DNA of 64,000 nucleotides from contig CM034314.1 of NCBI GenBank assembly GCA_019925795.1, positions 35,705,774 through 35,769,773 of the forward strand, read 5' to 3'. Each line of letters begins with the position of its first letter. Position 1 is the stretch's first letter. A program made the translations under genes and the position numbers. The stretch comes from Dendrobium chrysotoxum (Eukaryota > Streptophyta > Magnoliopsida > Asparagales > Orchidaceae). The notes under the pieces were generated by a model that ran no database searches, was not told the origin of the DNA, and was given only the letters and a program-made list of their open reading frames with translations. This document shows, one piece after another, positions 23,409-34,190 of the stretch.

Positions 23409-24640
23409 GGTAACCTAGGCCTACGAGGCTATTAAATTAGCCCCAAGGAAGGTGAAATAAACTTCACGGCCTCGGTGTGCAACAAAGGTGTTGTCCAACA
23501 AATAATTGAATCAAATTTAAAATCAAATTCAAATCATTAAAATTTAAACTCAAATTAAAACTCCCTTAAGCCTTTCAACAAACCAGAACATCGAATAACT
23601 TTAACTAATGATCCTACTTAGGATATATCAAACCCACACAACCTCTGCACACACTCTAAATGGTTTGCTAGGACAACCAACTCTAGTCTTAGGCTAGGCC
23701 GGTGTTTACTTTTCTGCTACTTGCGTGTGCCGGGTTTTCTGTGGTTTTCATTACATGCTGGTTGCTAGATTTAAGTAATTGATGTTGATATGATTGTTTA
23801 TTTATTTACTACATTCTGTGTTGATTTGATTGTACATTAGATCTACCCCTAGGTTAGGAACGATCTGTACTAATTCAATCTTATGCAGGTGGTCATGCTC
23901 ATACAGGGCATTTAAAATTAAAGGGGGCAGAATCATAATTATTAAATTGCACAGGTGCTAAGCATGCTAAGACCCCCTTTAAAATTAAAAGAGCATGGCC
24001 AAGCGTGGCTGATTTGAGTATTTTAAATTTCAAATATATTAACTGCTTGGGATGTTTCTATAACTGTCAATTATTAGGATAACCTTGCAGGATCGAGCCT
24101 AGATTTTTCAATTTTGATTAATGTAATTTGATATGAATTTGAGTTGTAATGTGTTAAGTACATTGAGATTGAGATATTTAAACATCTAATTTGGAATCCA
24201 AAGAGGAAGGGACATCCCTTAGAGGAGAGTTCCTATCCATTTGGAGATCCAAATTAGGATGAATTTCAAATATCCAGAGAAAAGATAACACCCCTGTTCA
24301 GGGGGAGTTTCTTTTCATTTGGATATCCAGACCTGACGATCCAAGGAGTTCCAAGAAGACGAAGAAGTGAAGAATGACGAGAATCTCAAATCTCAAAGTC
24401 ACTTGAGTCTTAGGAGTAGAATTCGGGTTGTAGTCAGTGGTACCCGGCCACTTTACTTTTCCTGCAGACCCTGGGTTGTATTATTAAGTGGCACTTGCCA
24501 CATGGAATTTCAGTTTGAACATTTATTTAATTGATTTGATTACCTGATGTTGATTTCGATTAAGGACCCGCATACTTTTAGTAGTTTTTTGGCGCTCTTG
24601 CATGTCATTTTTGATTTAGCCTGGAACTCGATCGGAGGCT
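23409..24640 (+). other. 1.23-kb LTR segment absent from the right LTR
   Basis: Sequence present only in the left LTR, between gggtaccact and gtaagggtacggtc. The right LTR jumps between these anchors at 37703-37722. No ORF or terminal repeats are visible, so a deletion in the right LTR is more likely than an insertion in the left. Confidence 0.8.
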
Positions 24641-26080
24641 CGTAAGGGTACGGTCATAAACTATTTCTACTTAAACAAAATTTAAAAACTTTAAGCTCAG
24701 ATAGTAACTCTAACGCTTTTAAGAAGTAAGCCCGGACTCGCCGGGGGTTTTTCATGCATTCATATTGACTTTTCTCATCCGTGTTAGGCACCGCCCCACT
24801 TGCGGGTTTTGGCAGACCACATAACCAATTAGGGTGCAGTTCTGTCCAAGGGGATGTTGTGCAATCTCTAGGATAAAACCTATTTTTTAAACCTAATTTT
24901 AAAACTGCTACATTTTAATTTAAGCATTTCATCGAGTCAATTAGCATGCATTGTATTAGATACAAATTAAATTTGAGTCAAAATCTTTAATTACATTTTT
25001 AGCTTAAGCATTTCACCAAACATAAGTTAAGGGGTCAATTAGGAATCTGCTCTAGATGTCGACCCCAACTCCTCAAACTCAATCTTAAATAACATCCTTA
25101 ACCACTATTTCATAAAGACTTTGACTCATGGTTTTGAAGCGTTTAGGTGATTTAACTGGCTCCCCAATCCAGGCTAGGGTAAGTCCAGGACTGCATTGCA
25201 TTTCGCTAGGTTCTGGGTCACTGATTTTCAGTACCCAATTTTGGACTTAGATTCTGAGGCAGATGTTCAATTCTAAGACCTCAACCTTCTGGGAATCTAA
25301 ATCCCACTTTCTAATAAAATTGATCATTCAAACATTAAAAATCTCTTTCAATCTAATTCAAGCCCAATACTTAGGATTAGTTGGGGTGTTTTTGAAGTAA
25401 TTCAGAATCTTAAAACACCTCCTACCCTTCCTCCTTTGACTCCAGAAATAAGTGTTCAACATTGAACCAATCCCTGTTGAATTTTTAGTCCCTTAACCTT
25501 CCTTGATATCAAGCTTTGAAAATCTTAAATAAAGTTCGTATCACTATTTTAATCGAGAGTTTTCATAGGAAATTTCTGGTTTCCTATCATGTAATTAACT
25601 ACGAGGGCTTGCGCTCGTAGGAGATTTAGAAACCCAGACCAGATTTTCAAAATTAAGTTTTTTCAAAACATCAATTAATTATCTTTGGGAAATTCAAAAG
25701 TTAACGATCATTATCGTCATTTTCAAATGATCGATAACGGACGATATCCTCTTTCTTTGGAAAGATATATCGTACTAGTATTGTAACTTTGATTATGAAA
25801 TTAATGATCTTTTTACTAGATTATTGTAGTTAAATATTGGATTAAACACTACTCTGATTCTTCGGGATCATATGTTATTTCTCCTTGAGTTTGACTATGA
25901 TAATCAGATAAATTCAAAGATTTGTAATCTGAACCTATTAGGGAACGATATGTTCACCTTTCGAGGTGATATATCATTCATAATAAGTGTTCGGTTATAA
26001 AATCAAAATTCCAGAAATTTAACTTTCCCAAACAAAATTAAACACCTTTTCAAAACTATCTTTTTCAATCAAACAAAAAA

Positions 26081-26098
26081 TGGCGACTCCACTGGGGA
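26081..26098 (+). promoter_or_regulatory. Primer binding site, tRNA-Arg type
   Basis: TGGCGACTCCACTGGGGA starts five bases after the left LTR. It would pair with a tRNA ending TCCCCAGTGGAGTCGCCA, the tRNA-Arg type reported as primer for Ogre elements. Confidence 0.85.
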
Positions 26099-26265
26099 AA
26101 ATCTCTCTCTCCATCTTTAATAGCGATACAAATTTTATTGCATCGGTAGTTTTGACTACCTTTCTTCCATTGGTCCCTCTACCCATTTCTCTCTTGGGTG
26201 AGTGTGGCCAACTCAATTAAGACATGTGAAAAGAGAGGTGAGTGTAGGAAACCTCCCTCCAAGCT

Positions 26266-27600
26266 GGGCTTTGACATTTTGCCTCCAAATTTATTGGTAG
26301 AGCAAAAGAGTTAAGCCAAGCTTGTCAAAATCTTTTTGCATATGTTGCAAACTCGCATGCGAATAGATTCCTGCATGCTAAGTTTCACAATTTACAAAAA
26401 TCCCTCAACCTCAAAACCCATATTCAAAATTTCTTTAAGTCAACCTGGATTTTGACATTTCACCCTAAGCTAGTCAGTATGGTGTAAGAGTCAAACCAAG
26501 TCTCTAGATTTCCCTTAACTTTTGTTAACCATTATGTTGAAAATAAAACTCAACATTTTTGAGTTTCAAAAGTCAAGGAAAATCTTTAAAATCAACTTCA
26601 ATCGTCTTTACTATGTATCTTCTACAATATTCTGTTGTAGTTGAACACATGCAATTCAAATTCAAAATTCTCCAGTCAATTCTGGGCTTTGACATTTCAC
26701 CCCTAAATTGCTTGGTGGGGTGCAAAGAGTCAAGCCTTAGGATCTTCAGGCTAATTTGGTAAACCTACATATTTGAACAAGATTTAATATGTTGAGTTTC
26801 AAATTTTGAAGAAGATCCGTTCAGTTTCAACCTTGAGTTTAAATCTAGATTCAAATTCAAATTCAATTTCAATTTAAATTTAATTTCAAGCTTGAATTGA
26901 ATCCAAGATTTAAGTTTAAATTCAACCTCAAAAAAAAATTCAGTCTTAAGTTCAAATTCAATTTCAAAATTAAACTTAAATTTGATTCCAAACTTAAATT
27001 CAACTTCAGATTTGATTTTAAGATCACATTCGGGACTTTGACATTTCGACCCAAGCCAATTGGTGAAACGCAAAGAGTTAAGCCCGATCCCTGGATCTTT
27101 CATATCAATTTTATGCACCTACAAGATTGAGTGAAACTCAATCTATTGAGTCATAAAATTTGAAGAAAGATCCATTTGACTTGAGCTTCAAGTTCAAATT
27201 CAAAATTTGAGAACAAACATAATTTCAACCTGAAATTTGAATTTGATTTCCAATTTAAAGTCGATTCAATTTTGATCAGGACTTTGACATTTTGACCCAA
27301 GTCAATTGGTGAAATGAAAAGAGTCGAGCCCAATCCTTGAATCTTTCATATCAATTTTGTGTACCTACATGATTGAATGATACTCGATATGTTGAGTCAC
27401 AGAATTTGAAGAAGGGTCCATTCGACTTCAATCTTAAATTCAAATTCCAAATCCAACTTTGATTCAAAATACAATCTCAACCTCAAGTTCAAATTTGATT
27501 GTTACTTCAAATTTTAATTTCAATTTTGAATTCAAGTTCGAGTTTGAACTTTGATATTTTGCCCCAAGTTAATTGGTGTAGCGAAACTGTCGGGTTCAAC
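26266..27600 (+). repeat. Leader repeat array (tttgacatttt...agagtcaagcc)
   Basis: Six copies of a 45-55-bp core at about 26266, 26448, 26684, 27032, 27279 and 27546. Each reads ctttgacattt, a gacccaa/gcctccaa stretch, ttggtg and gcaaagagtcaagcc. Many cores can fold, pairing CCAA with TTGG and TTGAC with GTCAA. The gaps between cores are filled with simple aaattcaaattc-type DNA that opens meaningless Lys/Asn/Leu-rich frames. The array lies in the presumed untranslated leader before the ORF. Confidence 0.75.
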
Positions 27601-27764
27601 CCTTAAGTCCTTGTCAATTCTATGAAACACTGTTTTGAATCTAAACTTAACATGATTGAATTATCAAATTTTGAATAATATTAATCAAGTTTAAAATTCA
27701 AATTCAAATTCAAGATTAATTAATTCAAATCATTGTTCATTAATTTCAGGATTTAAGCACTCAA

Positions 27765-28502
27765 ATGGCTGGGAAACTCATTTTCTCTCTAGATAGAAAC
27801 TTGATAGTCGAAGGAATCACTTCTGGTAATTCCATCCAGTTTGAAATGCAATTCCAAGACTTCAAGTTATCAGTCGACGGAGAAGAAATGATTGATCTAT
27901 CTGCCAGAATACGAAGGGATGTCCCCTTGATTGAGATTACTTTAGGGTTAGGAGTTGACTCCCCTATCTTCGAGATGGAGGCCGATGTCACCCCTTTACC
28001 CACTGTATCTTCTACTAAGGAGGATAACAACCAGAAGTCGATAATGATAGAAGAGCTACCATCTTAGCCTGAGATCGGGTCAAGTTCTAGTACCCCTGCC
28101 GTCAGCAAGGCCAGCAAGAACAAAATGAAGAACTACCTTCGTAGAGTCCGAAAGAAGGTTGTCAAGGCCAGGAAGACTGCTGAGGCGAAAGCCTTAAAGC
28201 ACGTCAAGTTCGAGGCTAATCAAAAGTTTGTTGCTCCTTCTACGAACTCCTTCCCTGATGGAAATCATTTCCACCCTTCTCTTGTTACTCAGAGGAGGGA
28301 GGTTGTAGAGACGAGAGCACGATCTTCAATACATCTTCTTGACTACTACATGGTGAGAATCAATCAAGCCAGAACTGAACAAACTCCAGCACCAGGCCCT
28401 AGGCCCCCAGTTGAAGGTTATGACCCATCCACTCTACTAGATGATGTTAGGTCACGTTTCTATACGTGTCCCACTATATCAACTAGAGAGGAGGAGGTGT
28501 AG
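27765..28502 (+). pseudogene. Ogre-like element ORF of unknown function
   Basis: One frame of 246 codons starting MAGKLIFSLDRN and ending REEEV, with a single TAG at 28065-28067. The first 100 residues are acidic and mixed (DGEEMIDLSARI, LGLGVDSPIF). After the stop comes a very basic stretch (KNKMKNYLRRVRKKVVKARKTAEAKALKH as two runs), then a Pro-rich C-terminus (TPAPGPRPPVEGYDP). No zinc knuckle, protease or polymerase motif is present. The position after PBS and leader matches either the extra ORF1 or the gag of Ogre elements. The basic region suggests nucleic-acid binding, which is inference only. Confidence 0.6.
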
Positions 28503-30587
28503 AAACTACTCGGGGTGCCACTCTCCTAACTACTAGATCACTAGTAATAAGAGAGGGGAAATAATCTAAGATTATATCAGATAGTGATACCGTTAAAATT
28601 CAACTTTCAACGGGGTCCTATCGAGATAAATCTGTTTGATTAAAGTGATGTAATGACTTTTAAGGATAGTGTAGACCCAATAATAGTCTCTCCCTCCAAA
28701 GAGATCGTAGGAATTTAATTCCGTACTACTCGGGTCTTGCCACATAGATTTGCAATTTCTTTTTAAGGAAAGCTTGCAATTTCTTAAGTGTATTGATTTC
28801 AAATTTTCAAGATAGTTGAATTATCTTTTTAATGAAAATTGACCTCTATTTAAAGTCTTAAGTAGGAGAAAGTTGTTGTTGACTCCATCAAATGTTTGAA
28901 TGCCCCTCCCTCCCACCTCTTTTGTGGGATTGATTGAACTGTTGAACTAAAATCAATATCAAACTTAAGTTGATCTTTGAAATAAAAATTTTCTCAAATT
29001 TCTAGCAATTTTCTATCTTAATAAATATCTCTTGCATGTTTAAAATCTGTTCAAAATTTTTTTAAAAAAGTCAAGCCAATATTCATTTTAAAAGACTAGG
29101 TCCTGCCTTGAGGATTGTTCGTCCTTGCATAAGAGAATGAGTTTTCTTCTCTTATACTTGAGATGTAATCCCAGTATTGAAATAGAGAAGGTGTAGCCTC
29201 TTCTGAAATTCAATTGAATTCAAAAAATGCGCAAAATGCACCAACAATTAAGAAATGTACAAAGTGCACTAAAAATCAAAAGATGCGCAATGTGCGCCAC
29301 CAGAAAAAGAATGAGGCTCCTTTTTTCTAAATGTTTTAATCTCAAAAGACCCAGTCAACTTTAAATTACTTGACTTTGATAAATTTTGAATCTAGAATTT
29401 TTACCGTGCATCGATAATTTATCAAGATACAAAAATCTCTCGTGCTAGAGAATTGAAAAGATCTAATTTCTGTATTCAACTTAAACCTCTTTGAAATTAA
29501 TTTTAATTCAAAATTCTTAAGGGAGACCCCAGTTTAGTTTCTATGAAACTTGGTCTGGGTCAACAAAACCTAAATCCTCAAACCTTTTCAGGTTAGTTGG
29601 AGTCACTCAAACTTTTCACTGTACTTCTAAAATTTGTTCCCGTTTGTCGTTCTGGCAGGGTCCAAATACTTAGAGGAAGTTTTCTAATAAAGAGAATGAA
29701 TCTTCTACTCTTGACGAAAATTTAAAATTTTGTCCTTGAGAAGTGTGTGTAAGCCCTTCCACGTAGGCATCTTTCCTTCAAGGCTTTGTTTATAAAATTA
29801 CACTCTATGCTGGGTCCACGATCAATCCCGCTAGAGAAGTATTTTATAATGCTGAAAAATTATCGCTCACAATCAAACCACACCCTGTGTTGGGTCCTAG
29901 ATCATTCTGATCTAGAGGCGTAGTTTCCTTTGTTGGGACTTGCTATTTAAAATCAAACTATAGTTGAGCAAGGTGCCCGACTCCAATTCGAGGAGCTCGA
30001 GGGCCTTAAATAAAAATCAAATACGTGCTTAATAGTTTGAAAGTTTATAAGTCACATTTGATTCGAGATATTTATAAGTTGTGTCACTTTAGAACTCCCC
30101 AAGTAAGAGACTTGGTCGTAGTCTTTTGGAGACCACTTTTGATTGAAAGCTTGAATCAATGTTGACTGGATCGTTCATTTCAATGAGGATCTTTGAGGCA
30201 GTTTCCCTTTGACTGATCAATCCTGAAGAATGCCACCCAATATTTTCAAATATTGAGGAGGCTCTTCAGGAAGCACCATGCCAGATGAGTGTCAAACACA
30301 AAATCAAATTCAAAACCTTTTAAAGTCAAAATCAAATGCCAGATCAAATTTCAAAAAATTTTAAGAATTCAAAACTGACCTGAATTAAGTTCAAAATTCT
30401 TCAAATTCAAAAACAATTTGAATCAAATTCAAAACATTTCAAATCTAAAGTCAAATCAAACCAGATTCAAAACCCTTCAAATTCAAATTCGTTAAATCAA
30501 GTTTCAATTTTAAACATCTTCAAATTCAAAACTCAATCAATTCAAATTCAAAAATCTTTCAAATCTCAATCTCCAGAATCCAATTTT
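28503..30587 (+). other. Internal noncoding region of Ogre-like element
   Basis: No frame above about 70 codons. Three short repeats at 29225-29303 (agatgcgcaatgtgcgcc type) resemble repeats in Copia 1. The stretch 30305-30560 is simple-sequence-like (caaattcaaaa variants). Nothing else is recognisable. In an autonomous relative this is where gag-pol would be. Confidence 0.6.
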
Positions 30588-30960
30588 GATCCTCTATATA
30601 GAGCAAGTTTCCTCTATATACAATCACCCAGACTCGATCCTATGTGTAAAGCAAGTTTCCTTTACACATGATCATTCCAGACCCGATCATCTGTGTAGAG
30701 CAAGTTTCCTCTACATATGATCAACCAGACTCGATCCTCTATATAGAGCAAGTTTCCTCTATATACGATCATCTAGACTCGATCTTCTGTGTGAAGCAAG
30801 TTTCCTTCACATATGATCATTCCAGATCTGATGTTTTGTATAGAGCAAGTTTCCTCTGTACATGATCGTCCTGACTGGATCCTCTGTGTAAAGCAAATTT
30901 CCTTTACATACGATCATTCTAGACCCGATTTTATGCGAAGCAATGCTTCCTTCTCACAGG
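30588..30960 (+). repeat. Array of eight 48-bp hairpin repeats
   Basis: Each unit is gatcctctg, a 9-10-bp stem, the loop CAAGTTTC, the opposite stem, then gatcatccagac. Stems change but stay paired: TATATAGAG/CTCTATATA (30595-30620), ATGTGTAAAG/CTTTACACAT (30642-30669), TGTGTAGAG/CTCTACATA (30692-30717), TATATAGAG/CTCTATATA (30740-30765), TGTGTGAAG/CTTCACATA (30788-30813), TGTATAGAG/CTCTGTACA (30837-30862) and TGTGTAAAG/CTTTACATA (30885-30910). Where a pair is not Watson-Crick it is mostly G-T. The eighth unit is decayed. Confidence 0.85.
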
Positions 30961-32400
30961 ATCATCCAGTTTTCTTTTCCTTAAGGTTAGATGTGAGTCA
31001 TCGTGCTTTCTATCCTAAGGATTAGATCCGCTAGTGGTGGAGTATACCCTTCGTGGCACCATCATAGCTTCTTCCAGTTTTCTTTTTCTTAAGGATAGAT
31101 GTGAGTCCTCACGCTTTCTTTCCTTAGGATTAGATCTTCTAGTGGTGGAACACGCCCTCTGTGGCACCATCCTAGATTTAAAATCCAGATCCGACCTTCT
31201 ATGGGAAGCAATGCTTCCTCCCCTCAGGGTCCTCCAGTCTTCTTTTCCTTAAGGATAGATGTGAGTCATCGTGCTTTCTTTCCTTCGGATTAGTTCTTCT
31301 AGTAGTGGAGCACGCCTTCTGTGGCACCACCCTAATTTTCCTCCCAGTTGAGGTCTTTTGTGTGGAGCAATGCTTCCTCCCCATATGACCATCTGCTAGT
31401 GGTGGAGTACGCCCTTCGTGGCACCATCCTAGCCTCTTCCAATTTTCTTCTCCTTAAGAATAGACGTGAGTCATCGTGCTTTCTGTCTTTAGGATTAGAT
31501 TTACTAGTAATGAATAACGCCCTCCGCAGCACCATTCTGGTTTAAAAATTTAAATCTTTAAGTCTGATCTCCTATAGGAAGCAATAATATCTTCCTATGA
31601 GATCATCCAGTTCTCTTTTCTTCAGAGTAAGTATTCTCCTTCTCTTAAGATTAGATTTCCTAGTGATGGAGTAAGTCCCCTGTGACACTGTCCTGGAATC
31701 AATTTCAAATTCCAAAATCAAACTCTCTTCTCCTCAAGGTTAGGCTTTTCTCTTTCCTTTAGGATTAGACTCCCCAGTGATGGAATAAGTCCCCTGTGGC
31801 ACCGTCCTGGAATCAATCTCAATCAAGCTTTCTTTTATTTAGGGCTAGGCATTTCTTCCTTCCCATAGGATTAGATCTACTAGTGGTAGAGTACGCTGCC
31901 CCCAGCACTACCCTAGTATCATTTCAAATTCAATTTTCAAAGGTTAGGATTTCTCTTTCCCTTAGAATCAAATCTAGACTCGATCCTCTGTAGTTAGGAA
32001 TTCTTCCTTTCTATATGATCATCCAGACCTTCTTTTCCTTTAAGGTTAGGACTTCCCTTCCTTTAGGATTAGATCTATTAGTAGTAGAGTATGCTGCCTC
32101 AGCACTACCCTAGTATCATTTCAAACTTAATCTTCTAGGGTTAGGTTTTCCTTTCCCTTACAATCAAATCTAGATTCAATCCTTTTTGGTTAGGAGTTTC
32201 TTCTTCCTATACGATACCCCAAACTTTCTTCTCCTTTAGGGATAGACTCTTCCTTTCCCTTAGGACCATACCCACTAGTGGTAGAGTACGCTTTTCTTAG
32301 CACTACCTTAGTATCAATTCAAACTTAATTCCCCAGGGATATATTTCTCTTTCCCTTAGGATCAAAACTTCAGACTTGACCATTCTATTCGGTCAACACC
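30961..32400 (+). repeat. Mixed longer repeats after the hairpin array
   Basis: Roughly 100-200-bp composite units repeat ttttccttaaggttagat, a ccttaggattaga block and ctagtggtggagtacgcc...gtggcacca. At least ten copies of the ctagtggt block occur (near 31031, 31140, 31301, 31393, 31504, 31660, 31770, 31881, 32078 and 32275). Later copies replace GGTG...CACC with GGTAG...CTACC, so pairing is kept. Hairpins with other loops occur too, such as ATAGGAAG/CTTCCTAT near 31574-31600. No gene is present. Confidence 0.7.
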
Positions 32401-32435
32401 AATATGTGCAATACAACTACATTCTATTACACATA

Positions 32436-32448
32436 TTGGGGGTCCATT
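32436..32448 (+). promoter_or_regulatory. Weak polypurine tract candidate of Ogre-like element
   Basis: The bases before the right LTR read attgggggtccat. Only the GGGGG core is purine; a longer tract is not visible. The place is fixed by the LTR start TGTTAACCTC at 32449. Confidence 0.4.
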
Positions 32449-33677
32449 TGTTAACCTCATATGGTTAGTAGGACCAATCAAGACCTTAGAATCTCTCCAA
32501 TCATTAGGATCAATCTTGACTCTATGATCAATCTGATCCTAGATCAATCCAGTTTCAAATCAATCATGATCTCAGATCAATCTAATTTCTAGACTATTCT
32601 AGATCCTAAGATCTTTCTTAGATTTTAGATTTTAGAATCATTCTAAACCTTAGGATCCTCATAGAACCTAGATCCTAGGATTCTTCTAGATCCTAAGAAT
32701 CTTCTAGACCCTGAATCCTAAGACCTATTCTAGATCCTAGAATTCTACTAGACTCTAGATCATATGATCTTCTTAGACCCTAGGATCTATCTAGACCCTA
32801 AGATTCTTTTAAATCCATTTAGATCTTAGGAATTATCTAGACCCTAGGATCTGTCTAGAATTCAGACTTCAGAATCTACTCTAGACCCTAAGATGCCTCT
32901 AGATCCTAAGATTCCTTTAGATAATAGGATTTCTAGATCTTAGGGTTATTCTAGACCCCAGACCCTAGGACTTCTAGATTCTAGGATCTTCCCAGACTCC
33001 AGTCCCTAGGATCTATTCTAGACCCTAGGATTCTTTTAAGCTGATCTGGACCCCAGGGCCTACTCTAAACCCTAGGATTCCTCTAGATCAATCCAAGCTT
33101 CAATTCAATCTAGACTTAATTCAAACCCTATCATTCAAACTCAAAATCCAGCTCAAAACTAGATTTCCAGATTCAAATCCAAGGCCAAAGGTCTAAGTCC
33201 TGAAAGCCTTTTCTAGTGAATCTTTGAACATTTTAAAACCTTATCAAATTGCCTCTGATTCAGGATCTGTCAGTTCCACATTGATGTGATATGTATTTAG
33301 AGGCAACCCTCCAAATTTGAGCTCATTCTAAGGTCTCTAACCCTAGAAACTGAATTGAAATCCAAAGGCTGTAAAACCTTCAAATATTTACAGTCTATGC
33401 CACTGGACCTGCCACCCAGTGGATTTTGATCCTAGAGCTTTATACAAAGCTCCAAATCACTTCCAGACCCTTGATTATAACCCATTGAGTATTAAACTAC
33501 ATTTTGTTGGACTTATTTTGACCCCTAGTCGACTAGGGGTCAAAATGACCAGAATGCCCCTATGGGGTGTAAATGGTCACTTGAACCAAATGAGCTTCAA
33601 ATCAAATGCAGTCACTTCTAGTAAATTTCAAATGTCAAACCAAACCCATTGAACACAAAACTAGCCCCTGGGTCAAT

Positions 33678-34190
33678 CTGGTTGACCAAGTCAACCAGGT
33701 TGACCAAACATGCCCTTTAGGGTCAAAACAGGTCATTTTGACCAAATGACCTCCTCAGACCTTGGGACCACTTCCATTGGTCTCCAAATGTCATTTCAAA
33801 TCTGTTGAGCCCATTTCCAGACCCTGGACTCACTTGGTTGACCAAGTCAACCAGGGTTGACCTAAAGGGCCCATTAAAGGCCCAAACAGGTCATTTTGAC
33901 CAAATGACCTCCCCAGACTTTGAGACCACCACCAATAGACTCAGAATGTCATTCTGAGCTGGTTGGACCCAGTTCCTGACCCTGGGTCAACTGGGTTGAC
34001 CAAGTCAACACAATTGACCCATTAAGCCCATTAAGGGCCCAAATAGTTGATTTGATCCAAATAACCTATTTTACCTCTCAAAACTACTCTACCAGACTTC
34101 AAATATCATTTGAAGTTGACTCAGTTTAGATCCTGACCCTAGGTCAACCTAGTTGACCAAGTCAACCCAGGTTGACCAGTTCAACCCTTA
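33678..34190 (+). repeat. 157-bp tandem repeats, right LTR copy
   Basis: Same four-unit array as 19399-19910, with scattered base changes. Confidence 0.8.

Larger units (their letters stand above)
18161..26075 (+). mobile_element. Left LTR of Ogre-like element (7,915 bp)
   Basis: It begins TGTTGACCTC, with a short inverted repeat ACCTCATtttt-gtATGAGGT that is partly deleted in the right LTR, and ends CAATCAAACA before the primer site. It matches 32449-39143 along its whole length except for about 1.23 kb at 23409-24640. A by-eye sample shows roughly 20 differences in 340 bases. Zones in order: CTAG-rich repeats, 157-bp repeats, a GC-rich block, very AT-rich DNA, then mixed sequence without long ORFs. 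Confidence 0.92.

Noticed and set aside
23396..23480. Possible tRNA-like or short gene block near gggtaccactcggtaacc
   Set aside because: No cloverleaf, anticodon stem or CCA-proximal pairing can be drawn.
26869..27130. Overlapping open frames on both strands rich in Lys, Asn, Leu and Phe
   Set aside because: They come from simple aaattcaaattc-type DNA between leader repeats; the same composition opens all frames, and no domain is visible.
30668..31545. Repetitive peptides (IEQVSSIYD type) in the hairpin array
   Set aside because: A 48-bp unit is a multiple of three, so a tandem array stays open by chance. The paired stems argue for RNA or DNA structure, not protein.
30588..32400. CRISPR-like array of direct repeats
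   Set aside because: The repeats are contiguous, vary in sequence, have no unique spacers and lie inside a plant LTR retrotransposon.
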